Program-made: the position numbers and the translations under genes
Origin: Streptomyces sp. MUM 2J
Lineage (GTDB): Bacteria > Actinomycetota > Actinomycetes > Streptomycetales > Streptomycetaceae
DNA: 64,000 bases
NCBI RefSeq assembly: GCF_022414535.1
Contig: NZ_JADWYM010000017.1
Coordinates: forward strand, 62,001 to 126,000
Direction of reading: 5' to 3'
Shown: positions 1 through 8,014 of the stretch, piece by piece
How the letters are laid out: the number at the start of each line of letters is the position of its first letter
Position numbering within the stretch: the first letter of the stretch is position 1
The notes under the pieces: model-generated
Told to the model about the DNA's origin: nothing
The model's input: the letters and a program-made list of their open reading frames with translations, nothing else
Databases searched by the model: none

Positions 1-69
1 TGAGCCGCCGACCGGTCCGATCCGTCCCCAGCCTCCCCCGTTCCACCTCGCGCAAGGAGTCCGTACCCC

Positions 70-1782
70 ATGACGTCCACGGTGCCCAACGCCGTCGAGC
101 ACACCGACGAGCAGCAGCCGCCGATCACCATGTTCGGCCCGGACTTCCCCTACGCCTACGACGACTTCCTCGCCCACCCCGCGGGCCTGGGCCAGATCCC
201 CGCGACCGGGCACGGCACCGAGGTCGCCGTCATCGGTGGCGGCCTGTCCGGCATCGTCGCCGCCTACGAGCTGATGAAGATGGGCCTCAGGCCCGTCGTC
301 TACGAGGCCGACCAGATCGGCGGCCGGCTGCGCACCGTCGGCTTCGAGGGCTGTGACGACTCCCTGACCGCCGAGATGGGCGCGATGCGCTTCCCGCCGT
401 CCTCCACCGCCCTCCAGCACTACATCGACCTGGTGGGCCTGGAGACCAGGCCGTTCCCGAACCCGCTCGCCGAGGCCACCCCGTCGACCGTCGTCGACCT
501 CAAGGGCGAGTCGCACTACGCCGAGACCATCGACGACCTGCCGCAGGTCTACCGGGACGTGGCCGAGGCCTGGAACCGGTGCCTGGAGGAGGGCGCCGAC
601 TTCTCCGACATGAACCGCGCCATGCGCGAGCGGGACGTACCGCGCATCCGGGAGATCTGGGCGCAGCTGGTCGAGAAGCTCGACAACCAGACCTTCTACG
701 GGTTCCTCTGCGACTCCGAGGCGTTCAAGTCCTTCCGGCACCGCGAGATCTTCGGCCAGGTCGGCTTCGGCACCGGCGGCTGGGACACCGACTTCCCCAA
801 CTCCATCCTGGAGATCCTCCGCGTCGTCTACACCGAGGCCGACGACCACCACCGCGGTATCGTCGGCGGCTCCCAGCAGCTGCCGCTGCGCCTGTGGGAG
901 CGGGAGCCGGAGAAGATCGTCCACTGGGCGTACGGCACCTCGCTCGCCGGGCTCCACGAGGGCGGCAAGCCGCTGCCCGCCGTGACGCGGCTGAACCGCA
1001 CCGCCGGCAACCGCATCACCGTGACGGACGCGCGCGGCGACATCCGTACCTATCCGGCGGCGATCTTCACCGCCCAGTCCTGGATGCTGCTGTCGAAGAT
1101 CGAGTGTGACGACTCGCTGTTCCCCATCGACCACTGGACCGCCATCGAGCGCACCCACTACATGGAGTCCTCGAAGCTGTTCGTCCCCGTCGACCGGCCG
1201 TTCTGGCTGGACGAGGCCGTGGACGACCAGGGCAACCCGACCGGCAGGGACGTCATGTCGATGACCCTGACGGACCGCATGACCCGCGGCACGTACCTCC
1301 TCGACGACGGCCCGGACCGGCCCGCCGTCATCTGCCTCTCCTACACGTGGTGCGACGACAGCCTCAAGTGGCTGCCGCTGTCCGCGAACGAGCGGATGGA
1401 GGTCATGCTCAAGTCGCTGGCGGAGATCTATCCGAACGTCGACATCCGCAAGCACATCATCGGCAACCCGGTGACGGTCTCGTGGGAGAACGAGCCCTAC
1501 TTCATGGGCGCGTTCAAGGCCAACCTGCCCGGCCACTACCGTTACCAGCGGCGCCTGTTCACCCACTTCATGCAGGACCGGCTGCCCGCGGACAAGCGGG
1601 GCGTCTTCCTCGCCGGCGACGACATCTCGTGGACGGCCGGCTGGGCCGAGGGCGCCGTGCAGACCGCGCTGAACGCGGTGTGGGGCGTCATGCACCACCT
1701 GGGCGGAGCGACCGACGCGACCAACCCCGGCCCCGGTGACGTGTACGACGAGATCGCGCCGGTGGAACTGCCGGAGGACTGA
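70..1782 (+). CDS. FAD-dependent flavin monoamine oxidase / L-amino-acid oxidase-like protein (570 aa)
   Basis: Predicted cytosolic flavoenzyme that oxidises an amine or amino acid using bound FAD. The Rossmann dinucleotide fold is clear: VAVIGGGLSG (Gly56-58, Gly61), the ribose-binding acidic residue in VVYEAD (Glu79), and the GGR motif at 84-86. The C-terminal FAD motif GVFLAGDDISWTAGWAEG lies near residues 515-535. Acidic residues and Arg in EMGAMRFPPSS fit the substrate loop of tryptophan 2-monooxygenase and L-amino-acid oxidases. No signal peptide is seen. The start is set by AAGGAGT 10 bases upstream of ATG. The gene converges on the LLM oxidoreductase with only a 7-bp gap. Substrate (Trp, Phe or polyamine) cannot be told from sequence; the flavin amine-oxidase family assignment is firm. 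Confidence 0.88.
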   Translation: MTSTVPNAVEHTDEQQPPITMFGPDFPYAYDDFLAHPAGLGQIPATGHGTEVAVIGGGLSGIVAAYELMKMGLRPVVYEADQIGGRLRTVGFEGCDDSLTAEMGAMRFPPSSTALQHYIDLVGLETRPFPNPLAEATPSTVVDLKGESHYAETIDDLPQVYRDVAEAWNRCLEEGADFSDMNRAMRERDVPRIREIWAQLVEKLDNQTFYGFLCDSEAFKSFRHREIFGQVGFGTGGWDTDFPNSILEILRVVYTEADDHHRGIVGGSQQLPLRLWEREPEKIVHWAYGTSLAGLHEGGKPLPAVTRLNRTAGNRITVTDARGDIRTYPAAIFTAQSWMLLSKIECDDSLFPIDHWTAIERTHYMESSKLFVPVDRPFWLDEAVDDQGNPTGRDVMSMTLTDRMTRGTYLLDDGPDRPAVICLSYTWCDDSLKWLPLSANERMEVMLKSLAEIYPNVDIRKHIIGNPVTVSWENEPYFMGAFKANLPGHYRYQRRLFTHFMQDRLPADKRGVFLAGDDISWTAGWAEGAVQTALNAVWGVMHHLGGATDATNPGPGDVYDEIAPVELPED

Positions 1783-1789
1783 GCGCCGC

Positions 1790-2719
1790 TCACAGACCGG
1801 CGGTCCGCGCCTTCTCGTACACCTCCGCCGCGGCGTCCCTGAGTTCACGGGCGTCGCGGAGGGTGGTCTGGAGGTCGACGAGAACCTCGTCCACGCCGTG
1901 CTCGGCGTAGGCCGCGAGGTCCTCGACGATCTGGTCGGCGCTGCCCTGGAAGGGCTGCCGGTCACCGCCGTCGTAGGCCTTCGCCGCGTACAGGGTGTTC
2001 ACCCGCAGCACCCGCTCGATCGGCCGGCTGCGACCGCGCTCGGCGGCGAGGTCCTGCAGCCGGCGCCACCCGGCGGCGTACTCGCGGGCCCCCATGGCGA
2101 CCGGGATCCAGCCGTCGGCGTGGTCCACCACCCGCGTCAGCGCCTTCGTGCTGCCGGCGGTCAGCAGCACGGGGATCGGGCGCACCGGCTTGGGCCCGAC
2201 CACGGCCGGCGCGATGGTGCTGACCCGGCCGTCGTAGGAGACCGGGTCCGGGCCCCAGACCGCCCGGCACACGCCGAGCACCTCGTCCAGCGCCGCGCCG
2301 CGCTCCTCGTACGGCAGGAAGGAGGCGGCCGCGAACTCGTCCGTCGACCACCCTGTGCCCAGGCCCGCGACCACGCGTCCCGCGCTTGCGGCGTCCAGCG
2401 AGGCCAGGGCCTTGGCGAGCTGGAACGGCCCGTGCAGCGGGGCGACCAGGATGCCGGTGCCCAAGCGGACCCGCTCGGTGACCGCCGCGGCCAGGGTGAG
2501 GGTGACCAGCGGATGGGCCATGCCTCGGTACCAGTCCGGCCACGGAAGGCCGGGGACGCCGTACAGGCCCTGGTCCGGGGAGGTCGGAACCAGGGCCCGC
2601 TCGTACACCCACACGCTGTCGTAGCCGATCTGTTCGGCGGTGCGCGCCACGTCGGTGACGTCCTGGGCGAGGTCGTACTGCCGCAGCTGGGGAAGACCGA
2701 GTCCGAGACGGATGGCCAT
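1790..2719 (-). CDS. LLM-class (luciferase-like) F420-dependent oxidoreductase
   Basis: A 309-aa TIM-barrel flavin- or F420-dependent oxidoreductase. The N-terminus MAIRLGLGLPQLRQ and the segments AEQIGYDSVWVYERALVP, RVRLGTGILVAPLHGP and GRVVAGLGTGWSTDEF are the usual strands and loops of the actinobacterial LLM-F420 family. Start at 2719 is chosen because AAGGAG lies 9 bases upstream; longer readings in this frame lack a ribosome binding site. Substrate unknown. It stands alone, convergent with the amine oxidase. Confidence 0.88.
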   Translation of the reverse strand: MAIRLGLGLPQLRQYDLAQDVTDVARTAEQIGYDSVWVYERALVPTSPDQGLYGVPGLPWPDWYRGMAHPLVTLTLAAAVTERVRLGTGILVAPLHGPFQLAKALASLDAASAGRVVAGLGTGWSTDEFAAASFLPYEERGAALDEVLGVCRAVWGPDPVSYDGRVSTIAPAVVGPKPVRPIPVLLTAGSTKALTRVVDHADGWIPVAMGAREYAAGWRRLQDLAAERGRSRPIERVLRVNTLYAAKAYDGGDRQPFQGSADQIVEDLAAYAEHGVDEVLVDLQTTLRDARELRDAAAEVYEKARTAGL

Positions 2720-2798
2720 GAGGGATTGCTCCTTCGCGATCGGTATGCCCCATCGGCCAACGTACAACGTGTCCCGCGGGGCGCCAGTCGGGCCCGGA

Positions 2799-3485
2799 TC
2801 AGTCCGGCAGCGGGGTGAGCAGCATGCGTCCCGCGAAACCCACCGCGGCGTCCAGCCGTTCCGTGAACTCCGCGGCGACGTCCTCCAGTTCGCGCAGTGC
2901 CCACAGGGCCCGTGCCCCGGCCCAGGCGGCGTCCCGGGCCCGCTCCAGGCTCCAGGAGGCCAGCAGATGGGTGAGCGGGTCGGCGATCTGCAGCAGGTCG
3001 GGTCCCGGCATCAGATCGTCGCGGACGCGTTCCTCCAGCGACAGGAGGAGATCGCCCACCCGGTCGAACTCGTCTTCCAGGTCCGCGGGAGCGCAGCCGA
3101 GGACTCGGCAGGCGTCCACGACGGCGAGCGCCAGGTCGTGGCCGATGTGCGCGTTGATCCCGGCGAGTGCGAACTGCAGCGGCCGTACGCCGGGATGGCG
3201 GCGGAACTGCAGCAGGGGGCGCCAGCAGGCCGGCGGGCGGTGATCCCGTCCGGCCGTGTCCACCGCCGTCAGGTACCGTTCGGCGAATCGCACGTCCAGT
3301 GCGATCGCGGCCCGCGCGTCGGGGAAGTCACCCGCGTCGATGCGCCGGTCCACCTCCTGCGTCACGGCGAGGTAGACACGGTTGAAGACGGCGACCCCGT
3401 CCCGTGCCGGAAGGGCGGCGTCCAGGGCGCGCATCCGCGCGATCACCGCGTCGACGGGAGTGGTGAACTGTTCCAACTGCGCCAT
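2799..3485 (-). CDS. DUF5995 family protein
   Basis: A 228-aa predominantly helical soluble protein. It resembles the actinobacterial DUF5995 family: an N-terminal VDAVIARMRALDAALP helix, FNRVYLAVTQEVDRRID, a His-containing GINAHIGHDLALAVVDAC segment, and C-terminal WSLERARDAAWAGARALW. The two His residues in the NAHIGHDLA stretch are the most conserved-looking polar positions and could bind metal or substrate. No established function. There is no strong Shine-Dalgarno before the ATG. Divergent from the GH6 gene, with 200 bp between. Confidence 0.75.
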   Translation of the reverse strand: MAQLEQFTTPVDAVIARMRALDAALPARDGVAVFNRVYLAVTQEVDRRIDAGDFPDARAAIALDVRFAERYLTAVDTAGRDHRPPACWRPLLQFRRHPGVRPLQFALAGINAHIGHDLALAVVDACRVLGCAPADLEDEFDRVGDLLLSLEERVRDDLMPGPDLLQIADPLTHLLASWSLERARDAAWAGARALWALRELEDVAAEFTERLDAAVGFAGRMLLTPLPD

Positions 3486-3685
3486 GCCGGAAGGGTCCCA
3501 GCCCTAGGCTTGCCGGCGTGGCGGGCGGCCCGGCGCTTCCCCGGAACGGGGGAACGCGCCTGTCGCACGGGAGAGTGACGCACCGGGACGTGGGGGCGGA
3601 GGCCGGCGCCGGGATCCGGCGGGAACGAACGGGAACGCGCCAGGGAGAGCCTGGAACGGTCCGGGGATGAGGAGGGGATGCGACC

Positions 3686-4888
3686 GTGTCAGGTTCACGT
3701 GGCGTGCGGCCGACCGCCCGGCGGGCGCAGCGCAGGAAGGCGGGCCGGCGCCATGCCATGGTCGCGGCGGCGTCCGTCGTGGTGGCGGTGGGCACGGTGA
3801 CCGGGATGATGTCCGCGCTCGACGAGCGGCGCGGTGCGGTCGAGGCCCGTCCCCGGGTCAGCGACTCGCCGCGCCCCGACACACCGCCCGTGACACCGCC
3901 GCCCGCCCCGGCCCCGGCCCCGGCCTCGGCGAGCGCGACGGCCCCGGCGCCGTCCGCGCCGAAGGAGGGCCCGGGGACCCCGTCCGCGACCCGGGGGACG
4001 AGCGGACCGCGCCGCGCCGCCCCGACCGGCCGGCTCTACCTCCATCCCGACTCGCAGGCCCTCGAATGGGTCCGCGCCCACCGGGACGACCCGAGGGCGC
4101 CGCTGGTCGGGTCACGGATCGCCGACCGGCCGGCGGCGGTGTGGTTCGCCGACCACGACCGGGCGACCATCGCCTCCCGGGTGCGCGCGGTCACCGCGCG
4201 CGCCGCCGCCCAGGGCCGCGTTCCTGTCCTCGTCGCGTACGCCGTCCCTGGCCGCGACTGCGGCGGTGCCTCCGAGGGCGGCGCGCCCGACACCGCCGCC
4301 TACGACGCGTGGATCGACGGCTTCGCCGCGGGGCTCGGCTCCGGCGAGGTCATGGTGATCCTGGAGCCCGACTCGATCGCCCAGGCCGACTGCCTGTCCG
4401 CCACGGAACGCGCCGAGCGCTTCGCCTCGCTCGCGCGGGCCGGGCGCGTGCTGAAGGCCGCCGACCGGCGGGCGCGCGTCTACTTCGACGCCGGCCACTC
4501 GGCCTGGAACCCGGCCGCCCAGCAGGCGGCGCTGCTGCGCCAGGCCGGCGCGGCCTCGGCCGCGTCCTCCGACGGCATCTTCAGCAACGTCTCCAACTTC
4601 CACCGCACGGCCGACGAGATCGCCTACGACCGCGACGTCCTCGACGCCCTCGGCGGCCCCGCCGGGCTCGGCGCGGTGATCGACACCAGCCGCAACGGCA
4701 ACGGCGCCCCGCCGGACGGCGCGTGGTGCGACCCGGCGGGCCGCGGCCTCGGACGCACTCCGACGCTGGACACCGGCGAGGCGCGCATCGACGCCTACCT
4801 GTGGGTGAAGCTGCCGGGGGAGTCGGACGGCTGCCGGGGTGAGCCGGGCACGTTCAGCGCGTCGTACGCCTACGACCTGGCGCGCTGA
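3686..4888 (+). CDS. Secreted glycoside hydrolase family 6 protein (cellulase-like)
   Basis: A 400-aa predicted secreted or membrane-anchored beta-1,4-glucanase of family GH6. An Arg-rich n-region and hydrophobic helix (about residues 24-46) form a signal peptide or anchor. A Pro/Ala linker rich in PAPAPAP follows (about 65-115), then the catalytic domain. GH6 motifs seen: VMVILEPDSIAQADC (catalytic-site Asp), YFDAGHSAWN, FSNVSNF, IDTSRNGNG and the terminal WVKLPGESDG. The consensus reads WxKPPGESDG, so Leu replaces the first Pro. No carbohydrate-binding module is fused. GTG at 3686 is chosen because GGAGGGG lies 8 bases upstream. No cellulose-operator palindrome was found upstream. Confidence 0.87.
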   Translation: MSGSRGVRPTARRAQRRKAGRRHAMVAAASVVVAVGTVTGMMSALDERRGAVEARPRVSDSPRPDTPPVTPPPAPAPAPASASATAPAPSAPKEGPGTPSATRGTSGPRRAAPTGRLYLHPDSQALEWVRAHRDDPRAPLVGSRIADRPAAVWFADHDRATIASRVRAVTARAAAQGRVPVLVAYAVPGRDCGGASEGGAPDTAAYDAWIDGFAAGLGSGEVMVILEPDSIAQADCLSATERAERFASLARAGRVLKAADRRARVYFDAGHSAWNPAAQQAALLRQAGAASAASSDGIFSNVSNFHRTADEIAYDRDVLDALGGPAGLGAVIDTSRNGNGAPPDGAWCDPAGRGLGRTPTLDTGEARIDAYLWVKLPGESDGCRGEPGTFSASYAYDLAR

Positions 4889-5072
4889 GCCGGCCTGCGG
4901 CTCCGGCCGCGGGGGCGCCCGGTGCCGTCCTCGCGCCGGGTCCGCGGCGCCGCCGCGCCGGCGGGGGACGTGCCCTCGTCCGGCAGCGGCTGCCGCGTCG
5001 CGAGACGGGTGGCTCCATCGGGCTCACCTACGGCTGCCGCCCCTGCCCGGCCGACGGCGCCACCACCTACGC

Positions 5073-5183
5073 GCGTGGCACCGGGTACTGGTCCGGCTCG
5101 ACCCGGTCACGCTGCGCCCGGCGCCGTGGAGCGAGGAGTTCAGGACCGTGGGTCGGGAACTGCTGCGTCCGACGGACGCCTGA
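5073..5183 (+). pseudogene. Possible 3-prime remnant of a lost gene
   Basis: Downstream of the GH6 gene a short frame ending at the TGA at 5181-5183 keeps typical Streptomyces GC-ending codon use and a natural-looking C-terminus (HRVLVRLDPVTL, then PWSEEFRTVGRELLRP). It has no start codon, ribosome binding site or credible N-terminal half, and its last 44 bases overlap the convergent MFS gene. It looks like the tail of a gene truncated by deletion. I could not assign a family. Confidence 0.25.
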
Positions 5184-6354
5184 TCTTCGGCCGGTCCCGG
5201 TCACCCGCCCCCAGCACACCCGCGAACGCGGCGACCCCGCCGGCCAGCACCGTCACCAGGCCGAAGGAGACCACCAGGCTCGTGGCCTGGGCCAGCCCGC
5301 CGATGGCGCCCGGTGCGATCAGGCCCGAGGTGTAGGTGATGGTGGCGACGCCGGCGATGGCCTGACTGGGCTGGGGGCCGCTGCGGCCCGCCGCGGCGAA
5401 ACACAGCGGTACGACGACCGCGATCCCGAGACCCACCAGCGCGAAGCCGGTCATCGCCACCGCCGGATGGCGCGAGACGACGATGAGCAGACCGCCGAGC
5501 ACGGCGAGGACACCGCCCGCGCGCACCGTGCGCACCGAGCCGTAGCGGTCCACCACCCGGTCGCCCGCGATCCGCGCCACGGCCATGGTGAGCGTGAAGG
5601 ACGTGGTGCACGCCGCCGCGAGCCCCGCCGAGGTCGCCAGGCGGTCGCGCAGGTACACCGCCGACCAGTCCAGGCTCGCGCCCTCGGCGAACACCGCGCA
5701 GAACCCGACCGCGCCGATCAGCAGCGCGGACCTCGGCGGCAGCGCGAACCGCGGCGGCGGGTCCTCGTCCTCGGCCGGCTGCAGGTCCAGCACCCAGGTG
5801 CAGGCCCCCACGCCGACGGCGGTCAGGACCACGGCCGCCAGCGCGTGGTGCAGCCGGGCGTCGGATCCCAGGTGGGCGGCGAGTGTCCCCGCGGCCGAAC
5901 CGATCAGGGCACCCGCGCTCCACATGCCGTGGAGTCCGGACATGATCGAGCGGCCGAGGCGGTTCTCGACCTCGACACCGAGCGCGTTCATCGCCACGTC
6001 CGCCATGCCCGCGGTGGCCCCGAAGGCGAACAGCGCCACGCACAGGGCGAGCAGATCGGGGGAGAGGGCCGGCAGGGCCAGCGACAGCGTCCACAGGGCG
6101 ATCAGGCCGCGCAGCGCGTTCCTGGCCCCGAACGTGTGGCTGATCCGTCCCGCCAGCGGCATCGACAGGGACGCGCCGAGTGCCGGGCACGCCAGGGCCA
6201 GCCCCAGTTGACCGGCACTCACCCCGGCGTGGTCCTGGATCCACGGCACCCGCGTCGCGAACGACCCGGTCACGGCGCCGTGCACGGCGAACACGGCGGC
6301 CACGGCGTACCGGGCCCGCCGCACATCGCGCAGGTCGTAGGGCACTGCCTCCAT
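5140..6354 (-). CDS. MFS transporter (YbjJ-like, 12 TM)
   Basis: A 404-aa integral membrane protein with about 12 hydrophobic segments and short loops. The N-terminal RYAVAAVFAVHGAVTGSFAT segment, WIQDHAGVSAGQLGLALA and LAGRISHTFGARNALRG (an MFS loop 2-3 motif) place it in the major facilitator superfamily, closest in style to E. coli YbjJ and sugar or drug exporters. It is divergent from the ROK regulator at 6526, and the shared 171-bp region holds a palindromic operator. ROK control of this transporter, and a sugar or glycoside substrate, are inferences from that layout. Confidence 0.87.
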   Translation of the reverse strand: MEAVPYDLRDVRRARYAVAAVFAVHGAVTGSFATRVPWIQDHAGVSAGQLGLALACPALGASLSMPLAGRISHTFGARNALRGLIALWTLSLALPALSPDLLALCVALFAFGATAGMADVAMNALGVEVENRLGRSIMSGLHGMWSAGALIGSAAGTLAAHLGSDARLHHALAAVVLTAVGVGACTWVLDLQPAEDEDPPPRFALPPRSALLIGAVGFCAVFAEGASLDWSAVYLRDRLATSAGLAAACTTSFTLTMAVARIAGDRVVDRYGSVRTVRAGGVLAVLGGLLIVVSRHPAVAMTGFALVGLGIAVVVPLCFAAAGRSGPQPSQAIAGVATITYTSGLIAPGAIGGLAQATSLVVSFGLVTVLAGGVAAFAGVLGAGDRDRPKIRRPSDAAVPDPRS

Positions 6355-6485
6355 GATTCCCCCTCCCCGGACCGTGCCGTCCGGGTTTCCGTGCCGCCCC
6401 GCGCGTCCGGCGCTTCGGCCCGGACACAGCCCGGGTCCGGCCCGCGCGGTTCCTGTACCGGCTTCCGTGCCGACGCGCGTAAATT

Positions 6486-6504
6486 ATCAGGATCCCTTCC
6501 TGAT
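6486..6504. promoter_or_regulatory. Inverted repeat in the MFS-ROK divergent promoter (candidate ROK operator)
   Basis: A perfect 7-bp inverted repeat, ATCAGGA-TCCCT-TCCTGAT, lies in an unusually AT-rich stretch 22 bases before the ROK start codon and between the divergent genes. A second small palindrome, GATATC, follows at 6512-6517. Position and symmetry fit an autoregulatory operator for the adjacent ROK protein; binding is inferred. Confidence 0.5.
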
Positions 6505-6525
6505 GGATAGCGATATCATCCGCCC

Positions 6526-7842
6526 ATGCCCGCATCACCGAGCACGGCCCGCGTCATCAACGACCGGCTGGCCCTGCGCCTCCTGCAACAGCACGGCCCG
6601 CTGACAGCGGGGCAGCTGAAGCAGCGGACCGGCCTGTCCCGGCCGACGGTCGCCGACCTCGTCGAGCGGCTGACGGATGCCGGGCTCGTCGCGGTGGTGG
6701 GGGAGGCGGGCGAGCAGCGCCGCGGACCCAACGCCAGGCTGTACGGCATCGTCGCCGACCGGGCGCACCTCGCGGCCCTGGACGTGCGCACCGAGGGTGT
6801 CGCCGTCGTCGTCTGCGACCTGGTCGGCCGGGTGCTCGCGGAGGCGTCCGCGCCGATCGGCGGCGAGACGGGGACGGGCCCCGCCGTGGAGCAGTCGGTC
6901 GCCCTGGTGGAGCGGGTGGCCAAGGAGGCCGGCGCGGAGGTGCTGCACACCGTCGGTATCGGCGCACCCGGCCTCATCGACCCCGCCACCGGAGAGCTCC
7001 GCGACTCCACCGGGCTGCCCGAGTGGCACCGCCGGCTGGTGGCCACCCTCCAGGAGCGGCTGCCCGCGGCCCGCATCCGGGTGGAGAACGAGACCAACCT
7101 CGCCGCCCTGGCCGAGCAGCGCGACGGCGTGGCCCGCGACCGCGAGACCTTCGTCCTGCTCTGGCTCGGCCGGGGCACCGGCGCGGCCGTGGTCCTCGAC
7201 GGCCGGCTGCGCCGCGGCGCGTCGGGCGGCACCGGTGAGATCGGCTTCCTCCCCGTGCCGGGCACGGCCACCCTGCCGTCGGCCACGGACTGCGGCGGCG
7301 GCTTCCACTCCCTGGGCGGGGCGCGGGCCGTCGCGGACCTCGCCGCCGCATACGGGCTCACCGTCCGTGCCACCGGAGGAGAACCGCACGCCGCGGCCCT
7401 CGTGCGCCGGGCGGCGGACGACGGGGCAGCGGACGGCCCGCACCACCGAGCCGCGCCGGCCCGCGAGCCGGACCCGGACGGGACGGCGGACCGCCGTGAG
7501 GCTTCGGCGGGCCGGGGCCGCGGCGGGGAAGGGCCAGCGGGGCACGGCGGGCACGAGGCGGGCGCCGCCGGCTTCCTCGACGCCCTCGCCGACCGGGTCG
7601 CCCTCGCCGCCGCCTCGGTGGTGGCCGTCCTCGACCCCGGCTGCGTGGTACTCGGTGGCGAGGTGGGACAGGCGGGCGGGACCGTGCTCGCGGAACGCGT
7701 CGAGCGGCGGCTGCGCCGTCTGTCCCCGCTGCCCACCGAGGTCCGGCCGTCCGCCCTGGGCGGCACGGCCGTGCTGCGCGGCGCCCTGCTGACCGCACGG
7801 GACCGCGCCCAGGACGACCTGTTCACCACCGGCGACCGCTGA
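6526..7842 (+). CDS. ROK-family transcriptional regulator
   Basis: A 438-aa protein: an N-terminal winged helix (LALRLLQQHGPLTAGQLKQRTGLSRPTVADLVERL, described here in parts, about residues 12-50) fused to a ROK sugar-kinase-like domain. ROK landmarks: GIGAPGLIDPATGEL, ENETNLAALAEQ and LWLGRGTGAAVVLDGRL followed by GGTGEIGF. Two oddities. The zinc motif CxCGxxGC expected after GEIG is absent; only DCGGGFHSLGG remains. A low-complexity insertion of about 50 residues rich in Gly, Ala, Arg and His (about 300-350) interrupts the C-terminal half. It probably senses a sugar and represses itself and the divergent MFS gene (inference). No clear ribosome binding site precedes the ATG. Confidence 0.85.
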   Translation: MPASPSTARVINDRLALRLLQQHGPLTAGQLKQRTGLSRPTVADLVERLTDAGLVAVVGEAGEQRRGPNARLYGIVADRAHLAALDVRTEGVAVVVCDLVGRVLAEASAPIGGETGTGPAVEQSVALVERVAKEAGAEVLHTVGIGAPGLIDPATGELRDSTGLPEWHRRLVATLQERLPAARIRVENETNLAALAEQRDGVARDRETFVLLWLGRGTGAAVVLDGRLRRGASGGTGEIGFLPVPGTATLPSATDCGGGFHSLGGARAVADLAAAYGLTVRATGGEPHAAALVRRAADDGAADGPHHRAAPAREPDPDGTADRREASAGRGRGGEGPAGHGGHEAGAAGFLDALADRVALAAASVVAVLDPGCVVLGGEVGQAGGTVLAERVERRLRRLSPLPTEVRPSALGGTAVLRGALLTARDRAQDDLFTTGDR

Positions 7843-7957
7843 GGCGACCGCCGAGGGGGCCGGCCCGGGCAGCGGGGACGACGGGCCGCGCATGCGCTTG
7901 TGCGGGTGCGGGCCTCGTGCCTCACCCCGCCACGGGCGTGCCGCGGCGTGGTGGAGG

Positions 7958-7999
7958 GGCCCGGCGGCGGGCAAGGGCCGTCGTCACCGCCGCCGGGCC
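7958..7999. terminator. Bidirectional terminator hairpin between ROK and chitinase genes
   Basis: Perfect 13-bp arms GGCCCGGCGGCGG / CCGCCGCCGGGCC separated by 16 bases, lying between convergent genes. It has no T-tract, as is usual for Streptomyces terminators. Confidence 0.6.
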
Positions 8000-8014
8000 G
8001 GTCCGTGGACGTGT

